From NCBI GenBank assembly GCA_027625915.1, contig JANTQA010000070.1:9677001-9741000 (forward strand): a stretch of DNA of 64,000 nucleotides, in the 5' to 3' direction. The notes beneath the pieces are model-generated. The model did no database searches. It was not told where the DNA came from and saw only the letters and a list, made by a program, of their open reading frames with translations. Both the position numbers and the translations under genes were made by a program. Shown here one piece after another: positions 1 through 12,125 of this stretch (within the stretch, counting starts at the first letter, position 1; every line of letters begins with the position of its first letter). Source of the DNA: Anaeramoeba flamelloides. Taxonomy: Eukaryota; Metamonada; Anaeramoebidae.

Positions 1-239
1 CAAAAACTTTCAAATTAAAAAATAAATTTCAAATAAAATAAAATAAAATAAAATAGCAAAATGTATGTTTCTGAAATATATCAGATATTGTATAATGTAG
101 AGTAATAGAAAAAAATAATAATATATTTGATACTTTAATAAAGCAAAAGTATCAAAGAAAATAAAAAAAAGAAAATGGAAAGAAAAAAAATGTAAAAAAA
201 AAAATAATAATTTTCATAATCGCAAACAATAAAGCAGTT
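1..239. other. 3' flank of the RGS-DUF547 block
   Basis: AT-rich sequence with A-runs and a short AAAAT-type tandem stretch near position 40. I see no coding potential. It lies downstream of the stop codon of the minus-strand gene that ends at 240 and probably carries its 3' UTR and terminator. Confidence 0.4.
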
Positions 240-1817
240 TTAATCAAGAAGTTCATATTCTTTGGTAAAGGAAATTTTACCAGTAAATTTAGGGTCCTTC
301 ACAACTTTTAATGAGAATTTTTTTTGGTTTGATTTAATATTGCCGTGCTTCCAAATCCAATTTTTCAATTGTTTTATTGAATTAGCAAAATCTGTAGAAA
401 AAATTTTAAAAAGACGCGGTATTAAAACAATTTTGGATTTTTCATCAAACAAAACATTTCTTTTAATAAATGCAAGAGTAGCTAAATTTAATTGGTGATT
501 TAATTTTACTGAATTAAAAACTTTTATGAAGGGTATTAGCCCTTCTAAATTAATCAATGCGAAATGTATTCTGGGGTCCTTGGTATTTATTGTAATGATA
601 TTCCAATTGCTATTATTTTTCTTTTTATTGTTGTTGTCATTACTCTTGTTCATCTTGATTGCAGATGATGAGGGCATTAGCATCTCCTTGATATCTGATA
701 ACGAGTGTGCGTTGCCGCCGATGTCGAACATGGAATTATTTAAAAATGATTGATAAGAAGTGAGATCTGAGGGTGGCCCGTTCACGATCATTGAATATAA
801 GGCCAAAGTGTTATATAAATTTATTAAAAATGAGATTTTTTGTTGATTGTTTAATTCTTGGATCTTGCCGATGTCGATCGTTTGTAATTTGCATGTAGCG
901 AATTCAAATCTTCTGAAGGACACTGACTGCTTCAGCTTTTCACAATCGATTTGTTCATTGCTAATGGAATATGATCCGTTGATCATATCAATTAAGGATT
1001 CCATTAAGGATTCGGCATATCTGCACGGGTTTTTGACTGGTTTGCCTTCATAATTAATCGAATAATTCAACGTTTTCATTATTTTTTCATTGTAAATGAA
1101 CGCGCCCTTCCTGATATTTAAATTCTTTGACTTTTTTGGATTTGATAAATGGTTTTTTAATTCATTAAATAATTGCGAATTTTTAAATAATTCAAACCCG
1201 CTCCCCGAGAGATCTTTATAAATTATTTCATGGATTTCATCAAAAATATTTACATTGTCTTCTTGAATTGCAGACTTGATAACCTCTGACCGTAACTCGA
1301 TATCTAGATCCAATTCAAATATGGAATCGGGCTTAATAAACATTTTAATGATATCAAAAATCCATGCATTCAAATACCGATACCGATATTTGGAATTAAA
1401 TTTTTGTTCTTCCATTTCGGGCTCAGTGGTAGAATCAGAATACGAACTAAAGCCACTTTCATTTCTCTTAAGACTTTGTGCAGAATTTAATTGATGAATG
1501 GTCCTTAAATAATATTCCTTAAAATTTGAGACTTCTAAATAAAATAATAATGGCTCAACATTATATTGATAAGCTAAAAATTCTTTATAATATTCAAATG
1601 ATACAGGATGCGAAAAGATTTCTTCAAATGTTGGTATTTTTTTTTTAATAATCCATTCTGGTATATTTGTTTGTTTCGATGTTTCTTTCTTGCTTGACAG
1701 TTCCTTTGTAATTCTGGTCTGGTTCGTACTCTTGCTACCATTACTGAGATCTGAATCTGAAATTTGATCAATTTTTGATTTCATCGATTCGTCTTCACTA
1801 ATAAAATCAGATACAAA
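240..1817 (-). CDS. RGS + DUF547 domain block (probable 3' exon of a PAS-coiled coil-RGS-DUF547 protein)
   Basis: The block reads 525 residues to a TAA stop, or 514 if begun at the first ATG (1784). Counting from that ATG, an RGS domain spans about residues 50-205; it opens PTFEEIFSHPVSFEYYKEFL and carries an acidic/Ser insertion at about 105-130. A DUF547 domain follows at about 305-445, recognised by KISFLINLYNTLALY, the GG-x-HSLSDIK segment and DPRIHFALINLEG. RGS domains usually bind and regulate G-alpha subunits; the role of DUF547 is not established. Upstream of the ATG the frame stays open for 11 codons to a TAG that is also a good acceptor (AG at 1819-1818, exon start 1817). The phase and the acidic/Ser composition match the donor at 4534, so I infer this is the last exon of the gene whose first exons lie at 4535-6128. 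It could instead be a free-standing gene starting at 1784. Confidence 0.85.
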   Translation of the reverse strand, partial: FVSDFISEDESMKSKIDQISDSDLSNGSKSTNQTRITKELSSKKETSKQTNIPEWIIKKKIPTFEEIFSHPVSFEYYKEFLAYQYNVEPLLFYLEVSNFKEYYLRTIHQLNSAQSLKRNESGFSSYSDSTTEPEMEEQKFNSKYRYRYLNAWIFDIIKMFIKPDSIFELDLDIELRSEVIKSAIQEDNVNIFDEIHEIIYKDLSGSGFELFKNSQLFNELKNHLSNPKKSKNLNIRKGAFIYNEKIMKTLNYSINYEGKPVKNPCRYAESLMESLIDMINGSYSISNEQIDCEKLKQSVSFRRFEFATCKLQTIDIGKIQELNNQQKISFLINLYNTLALYSMIVNGPPSDLTSYQSFLNNSMFDIGGNAHSLSDIKEMLMPSSSAIKMNKSNDNNNKKKNNSNWNIITINTKDPRIHFALINLEGLIPFIKVFNSVKLNHQLNLATLAFIKRNVLFDEKSKIVLIPRLFKIFSTDFANSIKQLKNWIWKHGNIKSNQKKFSLKVVKDPKFTGKISFTKEYELLD

Positions 1818-2139
1818 CTAATCGTTTGTTATTTTTAGGTTTTGTTTTGTTTTTATTTTATTTTTAGTATTATTGTTAGATACGGAAATATTTTTGTTAA
1901 TCATTAATTTTAATTTAGAAATAAGAAAAAGAGTAAATAATTTTTTGATAGTAAAAATTGTTTGAATTTTTTAAATTAGATAAAACGTGGTTTTGATTAT
2001 ATTTCTTTTAATTCGAGAGAAAGTTTAAAAATTCAAGATAAAGTTTGCAAAACCACGATAACGTTTTAAAAATTCGTGTTAAAATACAAAATCATAATAT
2101 TATCCTTCCGGAAAATAATTGTTTAATTGAAAAAAATTT

Positions 2140-2380
2140 TTATAATTGATAATTATCACGATTACAAAAAATCGCGAGATTAAATTCAAATCTCAATATT
2201 GTAGAAAATTATGATAATCAATAATATCACGATAATATCATAAATCGTGATCTTCTATAAAATTACGATAAATTCCAAAAAATCGCGATAATATAACAAA
2301 TCGAGATAATTATTAAAAAATCGTGATAAATGCCAAAATATCGTGATAAAAAAATTAAATTGCGATATAACAATTGATTA
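2140..2380. repeat. Degenerate CGYGATAA minisatellite
   Basis: The core words CGTGATAA, CGCGATAA and CGAGATAA recur about every 20-35 bases, separated by short A- and T-rich spacers. I count roughly eight to ten diverged units. Some units also appear inverted (TTATCACG), which would allow hairpins. It lies inside the inferred intron of the RGS-DUF547 gene. Confidence 0.6.
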
Positions 2381-3639
2381 CAGGAATTTTCGGCTAAATT
2401 CAACAATATTTTTTCAAAGAAAAATTTTGTTTGATCAACAACATAGATCCTTGTGAAAATAATTGATTTTTTTTAAAAAATATCAACAAACAAGATACAT
2501 AATTCAATCAAGGATCAGATCAAAAGATTATCATAGTTATTTTGATTTGATTTGGTTGATAGATCAATTTATCCTTTTACATTAGCAACAATAATAATTT
2601 AAAGATAAATAAATATTTCTCAATTTATTGTAGCATTGCAAGATCGCTATGAATAAAAAAAAAAAGTCTTCTAAAACTATCACCCCTTCATACATTCTTG
2701 ATAGAATGTCTTCTAGGGTTAAATCATTCTTCTTTACTATAAAAGTTTTAAATTAGTGATGGTATGGCTTGGTTATTGGAAAGATTTTGAAAGGCGAACC
2801 ATTCTCCTTTAAAGATTGTTCAGAAAGCTTGTTTTTTTTTCTTCTTTTTCTCTTATTTTTATCTTAATTTTGTTGAGAAATTTCAACTAGAGAATTTTAG
2901 GTTTTTTTTAATCGATCACTGACAAAGAATGAAAATTGTCTCATTCTACTTTTTGATTATTTAATCTTTTCAAGGTAATAACTCCTATTTTCAATAAAAA
3001 AAAACATCTATTATGATTCAAGTGCATTTTTTGGAATCGGTTATTATTTGTTTATTCAAAAAGCTTTGTAGAAATTTTGGAACAAAACAAGTAAAATTTA
3101 AAAATCAATTTTTTTTGATCTCTTGGTTCAAACACTTCTGATCATTTTATCTGAAAATATATTTATACCCGTGCACTAAACCCCATTATATTTTAAGATG
3201 GAGTGAAAAACGAGAGAACTAAGAGTATTTTTGATTTTCGAACATTTTCAAGGAAAATTTCAGTTTTGGAAACTCAAAGATGCTTTTATCAATTGACAAA
3301 TTTTCGAGTAATAGCCTAAATTCTTAAATAGTTACAAGACCCTTTTGGCCCAACATTCTTTTAATTCAACAAATATGTTATTGATCATAAAAGTAATATC
3401 CACTAACCATGAAATTCGGACAGTAATTGAAAAGAGTTTAAAAAATGCTAAAAAAGAAATATTTTTCCGATCTTTCTATCTCGATATCAAACCTAATAGA
3501 ATTGCTATTTGGTTATAATGCATGATTTTAAAGGTGTGTACTCTAATTATGGGGCGGTGGGGGTAGTTTATCAAAGTTTTTATGTAATAAATAATTCAAT
3601 TACAATGATCAAAAATAAGCGTGAACAGAGCATAAAAAC

Positions 3640-4060
3640 TAGTGTTTGAAATTAGGCTCCCATGCTCTTTTCTTCTTGTTCCAATGTAAATTTCAATTCA
3701 TTATTCAATAGTATACCTAAAGTCAAACCAATTTTGAAGGTAAAATCATTGATGTTATGTGAAAATTTTAAATTAGTAACTGAATTTGTTCAAAATTTTT
3801 TGAAAATTTTTCAATTTTTATATTTTTTTATTTCCTTTTTGTAATGAAAAAATTGTCTCTATTGTTTGATTAAAAATTTTACATTTGATCTTTCATTTTT
3901 AGGATTTTCTTTATTAATTGAAGAACTTTAAGAAACCCATATCATATTTACTTATTGTTTATGGTTGATTTCGTTGATCATTTAATGTATAAGTCTTCTA
4001 GAAAAAAGAAACAGTGTTTTTTTGTTTTTTTTTGAATCACCAGATTTACCAAGTCTGTAC
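3640..4060 (+). repeat. Dispersed repeat family C, copy 1
   Basis: About 400 bp aligns by eye with 34545-34940 and 45755-46150. Shared landmarks in order are CTTCTTGTTCC, an AATA-x-ACCTAAGTTCAAA-like segment, CTTGAT, a TTGAAAATTTTT-like segment, a TTATCTCTATT-like segment, ACATTTGATC-like, and TTAATGTATAAGTCTTC at the end. No open reading frame is shared between copies, so this looks like a non-autonomous mobile element. Confidence 0.6.
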
Positions 4061-4534
4061 GTAGGTTATTTTAACAACAGTGGTATTGTTCTTTTGAATA
4101 GATTAAATTTTGTATACTACCATTTTCCAATTTATAAATGAAAATTTTTATTTTCAATTTTCCCAAAATATTTAATTTATTATTTCTTCAAAGAAAAACC
4201 AAAAGATATTTACAAAACCAATTCGAAATGATATTTGAAGTAGAAATTTAATTAAGCTTCTTTGTTGAACTTTGAGATAAATTTTGTATTAGTGTGACTT
4301 GGTTTTAACAGTATTTGTGAATTAAAACCATTTGAAGTGGTCCATTTTTCTGAAACATTGTTTTAATAAAAAAAAGAGAATTGGGGATGAGTTTTGATAA
4401 ATTTTTCTCGACCAACAACCAAGCAAGGAAAAACTTATGGAAACGGTAATAAAGATCAAAAATCAAAAATCAAAAATCAAAAATCGAAAATCAAAAAGAA
4501 GAAGAAGATAAAGTTCTGAAAAGAAATGTATTAC

Positions 4535-6128
4535 TTCAAGTTCGGATTGTTCCGAATATGATCCTTCTGATTGGTTTTGTGGGTTATTTTGTAAATTAGC
4601 GATTTTCAATCTCAATTGATTATTTTTTTGTTTTGTTTTTTGGAGCTCGATCGTAAAAGTATCTAATTCTTTCTTTAGGACTTGATCAACAGGAACACTC
4701 TTAATTTTTTCTTTTACCTTCTCATAACTCTCTTTAATTTTAATCAGTTTTTTTTCGAGTTTTTCAATTTTTTTGTTTTGTTCTTCATATTCCTCAGAAT
4801 TGCCAATTTCTTTGATTTCTTTTTCCCTTTTCTGAATTTTTTTTTGTGTCTTTTTAATTTTCAATTCCTCTCCTTCAATTTCTTGATGCAATTCTTTCTT
4901 TTCTTTTGCCTGGATTTTTTGTTTACTTTTTAAGATATTCAAATTCCTTACATAGGTCTGAGAATCATCTTGCTTTTCGGCTTGATCAATTTTGAATTTC
5001 AATTTCTTGATTTCATGTTTTAATTGCTTGAGGATTTTTTCTCCTTGCACATTCTCTTGCTCTTTTTTTTTGTCTTCGTTATTATTATTGTTGTTGTTGT
5101 TGTTGTTGTTATTCTTTTTGTTCTTGTTCTTGTTCTTATTTTTGTTTTTTTCATCCAATTTTTTTTTTTTTTTGTTCAATTTTGCCTCTTTTTTGAGTCT
5201 TGTGATCTCTTTTTTCATTTCGATTTGTTCTTTTTTTAATTTGAGATTCTTGGTTGTTTTTTCTTCTAAAAGCGACCCCAGATTTGAAATGTGTAAAGAA
5301 AGCGTTTCAACGTCAGTAGAGTTCTTTTTATCAGAAAAAAATGTGATCGCATTCTTTAAATTCGATATTTCTGAGAGGGACTCTAAGAGCTCGACAGGCT
5401 CTTGGATTGGTAAAAGATCCAAAATAAAGATACACTGCTGCATTTCAGACCATGCAGGCTGGATTTTGACAGAATACCATAAGACTTGTTCTTCCTTTGA
5501 TTTTGCTTCCCAAATGAAGTCATCAGTTGGGTTTCTTTTGGGGTTCATAAATTACAAAGTATTTATTTAATTTTAGATGATTTTTTTGTTTTTGGGTTTT
5601 TGTGACAGTTTCATGGTAAGTCATGTTTTAAAATTCAAGAAGGTAAACAAAATAGTTGTTTGTTTGGGGGTGCAATAAAAAGAAAATCATAAAAACAAAA
5701 ATTTTTTTAAAAAAAAAAAGCCTTCTTTCTTTTGTTTTTGGTGCTAAGTAAAAAAACAACAAATTTCTTTTTTTTGTCAAAAAATTTAAAAAAAAAAATA
5801 CAAAAACAAGGCCAAAGTAGTGTAACAAAACAAAAACGCAAACAAAATTAATTCCTTACTCTTCAAGATTTTGGCTGATAATCTCAACACATGCACGTGA
5901 TTTGTTCAAATAAAGCCTTTGGACTGGTTGTGACAAATCCAAAATGGAGTGTTTATTTGTTTCATTGCCACCGATCCCAAAGACCGAAAGGGCGCCCTCT
6001 GAAGAGCGAATAATTTGTAAATGGGAGTTTATTACTAAAAGTGGTTTTCGTGTTTGGAGTCTTTTTTGTAAGGCTTTTTCATTAAAAAAGTTTTGTTTCT
6101 TGGAAACACTTTGTTCTAAATTACCCAT
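4535..6128 (-). CDS. PAS-like + coiled-coil block (5' exons of a probable PAS-coiled coil-RGS-DUF547 protein)
   Basis: Exon 1 runs 6128-5860 and exon 2 runs 5534-4535. The donor after GAAGA is GTAAGG and the acceptor is an AG at 5536-5535; the split codon restores Glu. The start MGN could allow N-myristoylation. Residues about 30-140 look like a PAS sensor fold: KPLLVINSHLQIIRSS, then a helix-rich middle, then FIWEAKSKEEQVLWYSVKIQP and CIFILDLLP. Residues about 160-410 are a Lys/Glu heptad coiled coil interrupted by an Asn tract of about a dozen residues. The ligand is unknown. With the 240-1817 block the product is 948 residues (949 codons including the stop, an exact multiple of three). If the last donor is not used the frame continues to 4463 with a hydrophobic, probably non-coding tail. 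Confidence 0.75.
5535..5859 (-). other. Inferred intron within the PAS-like domain (325 bp)
   Basis: It lies between GTAAGG (5859-5854) and an AAAAG acceptor. Removing it joins the two halves of the PAS-like fold in frame. An in-frame ATG at 5546-5548 lies upstream of the acceptor and could mislead gene finders into starting a separate gene there. Confidence 0.65.
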
Positions 6129-7654
6129 AATTGATTTTTGTTTTGGTTGTTATTTTGTTTTATTAAGTGTGTACAAATCAAAAATTTCTGTGCGATTTGG
6201 GAAAGGGTTGAAAAAAATAAAAATTACTTTTTTAACTTGAGGTGTTGTTGTTTTTGGTTAGGATTTAAAAATAGTCTTTAATTTGTCCTTGTTTAATTTC
6301 ACAACTATGTTTTGTTGGAAAAAAGTGTGACATTTTCTTTGTTGAGAATTGGAACAAGATTTATAAAAATCACACTTTTTTTTTCTACCCAGTTTATGGA
6401 TTAAAAGATTTTGGCTGAAAATTTGGTCTTTAGTTAAGTGTATAGATGACATTAAATACTTTTATCGGAAATCTTTTTTATTTGAGGAAATGTTTTTCTA
6501 TAATTTTTCCAATTTTGGGTGAAAACTCTTTGTAATAATTTATCTTACTCATTTGACAGAAGTTTCAATAATTTTTTCTTTTCTAGACCATTTCAAGATG
6601 AACAATTTGTTTGTTTTATGTTTTTATTGGCAAAACAATCAGAAATTGAGAAAGAAATTTTTCATCTTGGGAGTTACTTTTTACAAAGGCTTTTGAAAGT
6701 AATTTGTGTTGTTGTAGAAATTATTTGTATTTGAAACTTGGAGTTGTTATAGATTACAGAACCAAAAATAGATCTCCTGAGAGATTTGGTTGTGGCAAAT
6801 TTTTTTTAGGGAATTTTATTTTTCTTAAATTAAAAAAGTAAAGTATGAGGTTTGTCAGACACAAATTAGGTAAACAGAAATTGAAAATTATTTGTAGTCG
6901 AGTTGGATTGTATTGTTTTGAATTCACAGACTTTGATTCCAACTTAGATTTTTTGAGTTTAAATTTACGAACTTTTTTTTTAGTCTTTTCAAAATAAAGT
7001 AAATTGGTTCGAATAAATCCATACAAATATTAAGAAAAATAGTCCTACTATCAAACAAAATAAAGTTTCTTATTCTTGAATCATTCAAAATAGAAAGCGA
7101 ATCTTTTTTGAATCTATTGTTGTCAAAATAATAAGAGAAGAAAAGTTTAATTGGTATTTCAAAATTAAACGCCTGTTTCTTTTTTATCGAAGAGTAATTC
7201 ATTAATCAATCATTCAAGGAAACCGACAATAAACCATAAATAAACATTGTACTGATTTCAAAAGGTTTTATTTGTAAAAAAGAAATTCTAAGAATTCAAG
7301 ATCAATTCGGGGTATACATCACACAATAAGAGCAAATTTTTAGGGAAAGATTTTGTCTATCAAAAAAATAAAAAATACGAACAATCAAACACAATGAGAA
7401 AAATTATGAACAAATTCCATTCCTAATTTAAAAATTACTCAAAAGATCAAGGAGTTTGCCTTTAAAATTGACTTGAACTTAGTTATGCTATTAGGTAGTG
7501 AATTGGATGTTACATTGGAAGAAGGAGAAAAAAAAAGTTCGGATTGTATTTTTATACACAAATTATAGTTTTTGGAAACACTTTATTGTATTGGTGGAGT
7601 ATTTACATCCATAAAATATTTTCCTCAAGTTAATACTGAATTCAAACATGATTT

Positions 7655-8110
7655 GAGAAAAAAAGTTGAACAGGCAAAAAAAACAAAATTTGATTTTTAA
7701 TTGAGAACACTACAGAAAATGTAAAGTAAGATCAATTAATAAAAGAAAAAATAAAAACTTAAAGAGAAAATGGAGGACTCAACACAATAATAGTTTTTCT
7801 AAGACTGTCTTTTTTGGAGTTTTTCTTTGGTTGATCAATTATTAAAAATCTTTGGAAAAATTGATTATTTTTAAGATTTCTCCTGAAAGTATGGTATCTG
7901 ATTTAGATAAAACTATCAAGTTGATTGAATAGGTTTTTGTTGATTTGAATGATAATAATATAATGGATTATTCTTTAAAGTTAATTTATTATTTTGTTTA
8001 ATGGATTTTACTTTTTGTTTTCAGGTTTCTGTGATTTTATTAATGTTCCCAATTCAAAATCATGTTTTACTTTTGAAATTTTTTCCCTGTTTTGCTTTTT
8101 TTCCCCAATG
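7655..8110. mobile_element. MITE family D, copy 1 (degraded)
   Basis: It aligns with 56714-57156. Shared internal words include GTAAGATCAATTAATAAAAG, TCAATTATTAAAAAT and AAGTTAATTTRTT. The right end reads TTTTTTCCCTGTTTTGC, matching the terminal inverted repeat of copy 2. The left end is diverged. No coding capacity. Confidence 0.65.
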
Positions 8111-10149
8111 GTAAATAATTTACAGTTACTAACCATGAAATTTTTAACCCGCCCCATATAAAATCAAATAAATCACAAAAAATTTTTAATTTGAAGACAT
8201 ACTTCTTCAGAACAACGTGGACAATTTACCAGATTGTATCAAGGTCTTTTGAAGCAGCCACATTTAAACGGTGAAGCAAGAATTATAGAAATATTATCCA
8301 GTTAGGATCTAAAAACCATTTTATGTGTATTTTTTTGAAAAATTCACAAATAATTTTTAGGTACCTAAACTCAAACACCCACATTAATAAATGTGCGAAA
8401 ATGAATTTGAAAAATAATCACGATTTTCTAGACATAAAAATAACTCTCAATTCAAACACTCTCAAAGAACAACTCTAACTTTCAAAGATCGGTTAGATTC
8501 TGAGTTTTGACTATTGGACTACTTTTTTTGATTTTTTGTAATGTCTTCAGATAAATCTAAACAATTCATATAAGAGATTGTGGCTTTCTCTTAGTGGTTT
8601 TTTTGTTGGTTCTTATTGTTTTTTTCAAAATTGAAGTTCTCAACAAACTCTTTTTAAGCTGACATTTACCCTCTCACTTATTTTGAACAGAATCTTCGAT
8701 TACAGAATACACTAAGCATTATTTAATTTTTTAAGTAATTTTTTTGTTTGTATTATTTCTCTCAAAATATAATGGTACCTTGGTATATAAATTGAGTTTC
8801 GTTTTTGTCTGAAAGGCTTTGTGGAGTTTTGGATAGAAGGATATAAATGAAAATTATATTTGCTAAAAAAGTTGTTTTTTGGATCAAAAAATTCAATTTT
8901 TTGTTCAATCAATAAAAAAGGATCTAGATTTTTTTAGGAAATGGTTTTTTAATGAATTCTTAACAATACGAAAGAATTATTCAGACTTTTTGAAAATATT
9001 CACCTAAAAAGAAAATCACATAGAATAATTTCAAAATTTTGCTAGTATTCTCAATTTTGACTTCTTAGATCAAAATTACAGAACCTCTTAACTTAACTCA
9101 CATATCAAAAAAAAAAGAATTGAAACTTCTAAGCAATATCTCAAGGTTTATTTGTTATACCTAAGAAGAAATTTTCACAAATAAATATTTTTTTCCGAAC
9201 CTTCTTTTTCAATTTGTGAAACTATTATTAACAAATTAAGTAAAAATATATCATTTTATGATTTTAGATCTTCATGAAGAAATATTTGAGAGAATTACCA
9301 AAAAAATGATAAAAACACAAAATACTTTAAATTTCAATAACAAAAATAGACCTTATATAGAAATCACATGTTTTTTTTTGATTATAGTTAGATTCGAAAA
9401 AAAAAGATCGTATTTTGTTATTGTTAATATTTTTTTGAATTTTATTTGTTTTTTGTTTTTGGCTGATTTTATTTTTTTTAATTTCAAGATTATCTCTATA
9501 GTAGTGCAGAAGAAAAATGTCCTCAATGTAAATAATTTTGTTTTTTCACAAGAAGCAAATTTTTATTTTTTTTTTTCGATATTTTTCTAAACATGTGAAA
9601 AAAATTATAAAAAATACCCCCCCACCCCAGTCAATAATTTAATTGTTTAAAATAATCTTATGTTTTAGTAACTGAACAAGATTTGAGACAAATTTTAAAA
9701 ATATTTTTTTCAATATTGAAGATTTTAGATTTAAGAACCAGATTTTAGCCCTGTCTCTGAAATATAATTTTCTTTTTATAAAGTCCTGAATCCTACTATT
9801 ATTACAATAATCTATTTTTAATTGATGATCAACTTTTTGTGGTACTATTGTATTTATATATATTTTTTGAGAAATTTGTATATTCGTACCCTTATATGAT
9901 TAATACACAATTACAACCCACTTTAAAAGTTAAACTTCTCTGTGACTGAGGTTAATATCCTGTGTTTTTTTTTTAATTTCTATCTATCTTTTTTTATGAG
10001 AGATAATGCACCAATAAAAAATTACTAAATAACATTTTGGCGACCTAATACAAAATATCAAAATTGAAAAAGGATTGAAATTTTTAGAAAAAAGTCAATG
10101 AGTAAAAATGAAAAGCATATTTAAATTATTGGTGATTATTATTGTAAAT

Positions 10150-10460
10150 ATTAATATAACTGTTTTAGTTATGAAGTAACGCTCTTTGGTACTTTTTGAG
10201 ATATAGAAGATTTCTTTTTTTCCCTTTTTTATCCTTTCTCGAATGAATATTATTTTTCTAAAGAATGTTACAAAATCCTTATTTTGTCAAAGATAGAGAG
10301 TTACAATATAACCACATATTATATTTAATCGAATTAAATTGATTGTATACTTAAAGAAAATAATTAATCTTAAATTGAAGAAATTTAACCTTTTCAAATA
10401 TAGATGAAAATTAAACAACAGAAATTAAAATTAAATTAACTTATACTGATTGTGTACCAA
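10150..10460. repeat. Dispersed repeat family G, copy 1
   Basis: It aligns with about 36640-36950. Shared landmarks are GAAGT-x-CGCTTTG-x-GTACTTTTTGAGAT, GAATGTTACAAAATC, AGTTACAA-x-ATAACCA, ATCGAATTAAATTGATT and TAAATTGAAGA. It is non-coding; I could not define its ends. Confidence 0.5.
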
Positions 10461-11889
10461 AAGAAATCATTTTTTTTTCTAATTAGAGAAATTTATGAAT
10501 TTAGAAATATAGAAAAGGAAAATAATATTTTTTTTTTTTTTTGAAATATGAATTTTTGAAAGAGTTTTATTTAATTATTTTCATCAAAGAGATCTTCTAA
10601 ATTTTTTTTTTGTAATTTCGATTTTTAAAAGGATACCCAGTGAATTAAAAAAAAGATAGAAACCATTTTTTTTTTGTTTTTTGAATTTTAGTAATAGGAT
10701 CTTGTAAATTTTTTTGTGTTATTGAGATGTTACACATCAGAATTCTAAATCTCTCTCTTAAGTTATTGGATTATTTCTTATAAATAAAATAAAATCACAT
10801 ATTTATTATTTTTAGTTGGTCTATATTTGCTGAATATCTTGGAAATTTGTTCTAATAAATTAACCATTAATCATTTGTAAAAAATATCACAACTTTTATT
10901 TTGAACTTGAAAAAAAAATAATACCTTTGCCAACCCCCCCCCCTCGTTTTTTTGTCTCATTTTGTAAAAAAATATTCAAAAAATCATCAAACTATTTTAA
11001 TTAAAAACAACATACAATACTTTTAAATAAGTACCAAAAAATTCAACATTAATATAAATAAATACCTTTCAATTTGATTATTTCGAAAAAAAAATTAATA
11101 CAACAAACATCCGTAATTGTTTCATTTAATTAATTTTAATAGAAATATTAAAAATATCAATAGATTTTATGATTATTTCTCAACATTTTAAATATTGTCC
11201 AATAAATCATCACAATTTCAACAAATAATTTTCATTATCTAACATTATTAAATATACCTAAACAACTGATTTTGATACACCAATTCTTTATTTATTCTAA
11301 GATAAAAATCCAATAAAACAAAAACTTAACCTAAAAAATCTCTAAAAATTTGTATATTCTTGAAAATAAAAACACAAGATCATTTTTTTTCTTTTATTCA
11401 ATTATTTACAATTTTGATTTAGTTTTCTTGTATTTTTAAAATATGATTTGTTTTTGAAAAGTTATTTATAGATAGAAACTATTAGAAATTTGTTAGATCA
11501 AAGTTTAATTACAGAAAAAAGAAAATGTTTTACAAATTTTTCTGTTTTTTCTTTTCTGATACCAAAAGTGAAATAAAAACGATAAGGATCTTTTTGAATC
11601 AAAATTAGAAGAAAAAATAGAATTCTTGAAAGAAAGAACAATTAATCCCTAAAAAGTCGAATTTTTTTTTTTTTTGAAAAAAGATTAATTGAAGCTTCAT
11701 ACAATATTTACTCTATCATTTTTGTCAAAAAAATAAAACATTTAAAATTCAATTATTGAAATACCCATTTATTAAGATTGTTATATATAATTGAATAGCA
11801 TTTAAAAATTAAAATTTTGATTTTTTTCAAAGAAAATAAAAATAAATAGAAAGGTAAATTTTATAATAAAAAAACATAAAACAATCAAA

Positions 11890-12100
11890 AATTGATAAGC
11901 AAGGGAAAAGATAAAAAAAAAAGAAAAGAAGAAAAGAAAAAAGGAAGAAAGGAAGAAAGGAAGAAAGGTAAAAAAGAAGAAAAGAAAAGAAAAGAAGAAA
12001 AGAAGAAAAGAAAAGAAGAAAGAAAAAAAGATAGAAAAAAAGAAAAAAAGAAAAAAAGAAAAAAAAGAAGAAAAGAAGAAAAGAGGAAAAAAAACAACTA
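11890..12100. repeat. Polypurine (GAAA/AGGAAGAAAG) tract
   Basis: About 210 bases that are almost pure A and G on the plus strand, with GGAAGAAA and AAAAGAAG units. It starts just beyond the TAG stop of the ACAP gene. On the ACAP strand it would be a polypyrimidine stretch in the 3' UTR or downstream. Open frames across it translate to Lys/Glu or Phe/Ser runs and are not genes. Confidence 0.85.
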
Positions 12101-12125
12101 AAGAAAAATTCATTTAATTTTTTGT

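Larger units (their letters stand above)
1818..4534 (-). other. Inferred 2.7 kb intron joining PAS-coiled coil and RGS-DUF547 blocks
   Basis: The donor is GTAATA after Glu-Leu-Glu (last exon base 4535) and the acceptor is GATTAG (next exon base 1817). Both are phase 0, so the joined frame is open. If the donor is not used, the upstream block ends in a short hydrophobic tail encoded by a five-fold TCAAAAA-type tandem repeat, which looks non-coding. The interval holds no other convincing gene. It contains a degenerate minisatellite (about 2140-2380) and one copy of a dispersed ~400 bp repeat (about 3640-4060). Confidence 0.55.
6129..12125. other. 6 kb intergenic region with repeats
   Basis: This lies between the 5' end of the PAS gene and the 3' end of the ACAP gene. 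All open frames here are short, rich in Phe/Leu/Lys/Asn and free of recognisable domains. I see a MITE copy (about 7655-8110), a copy of another dispersed repeat (about 10150-10460), short homopolymers, a C-run near 10936 and a long polypurine tract (11890-12100). The first few hundred bases above 6128 presumably hold the PAS gene promoter. Confidence 0.5.

Noticed and set aside
4463-5548. A separate 361-residue coiled-coil gene starting at the ATG at 5546-5548
   Set aside because: That ATG lies upstream of the likely acceptor. Splicing to 5860-6128 rebuilds a PAS-like fold, and the last residues in this reading look non-coding.
11802-12113. Phe/Ser-rich and Lys/Glu-rich frames in the polypurine tract
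   Set aside because: They are translations of simple repeats in several frames at once, with no domain.
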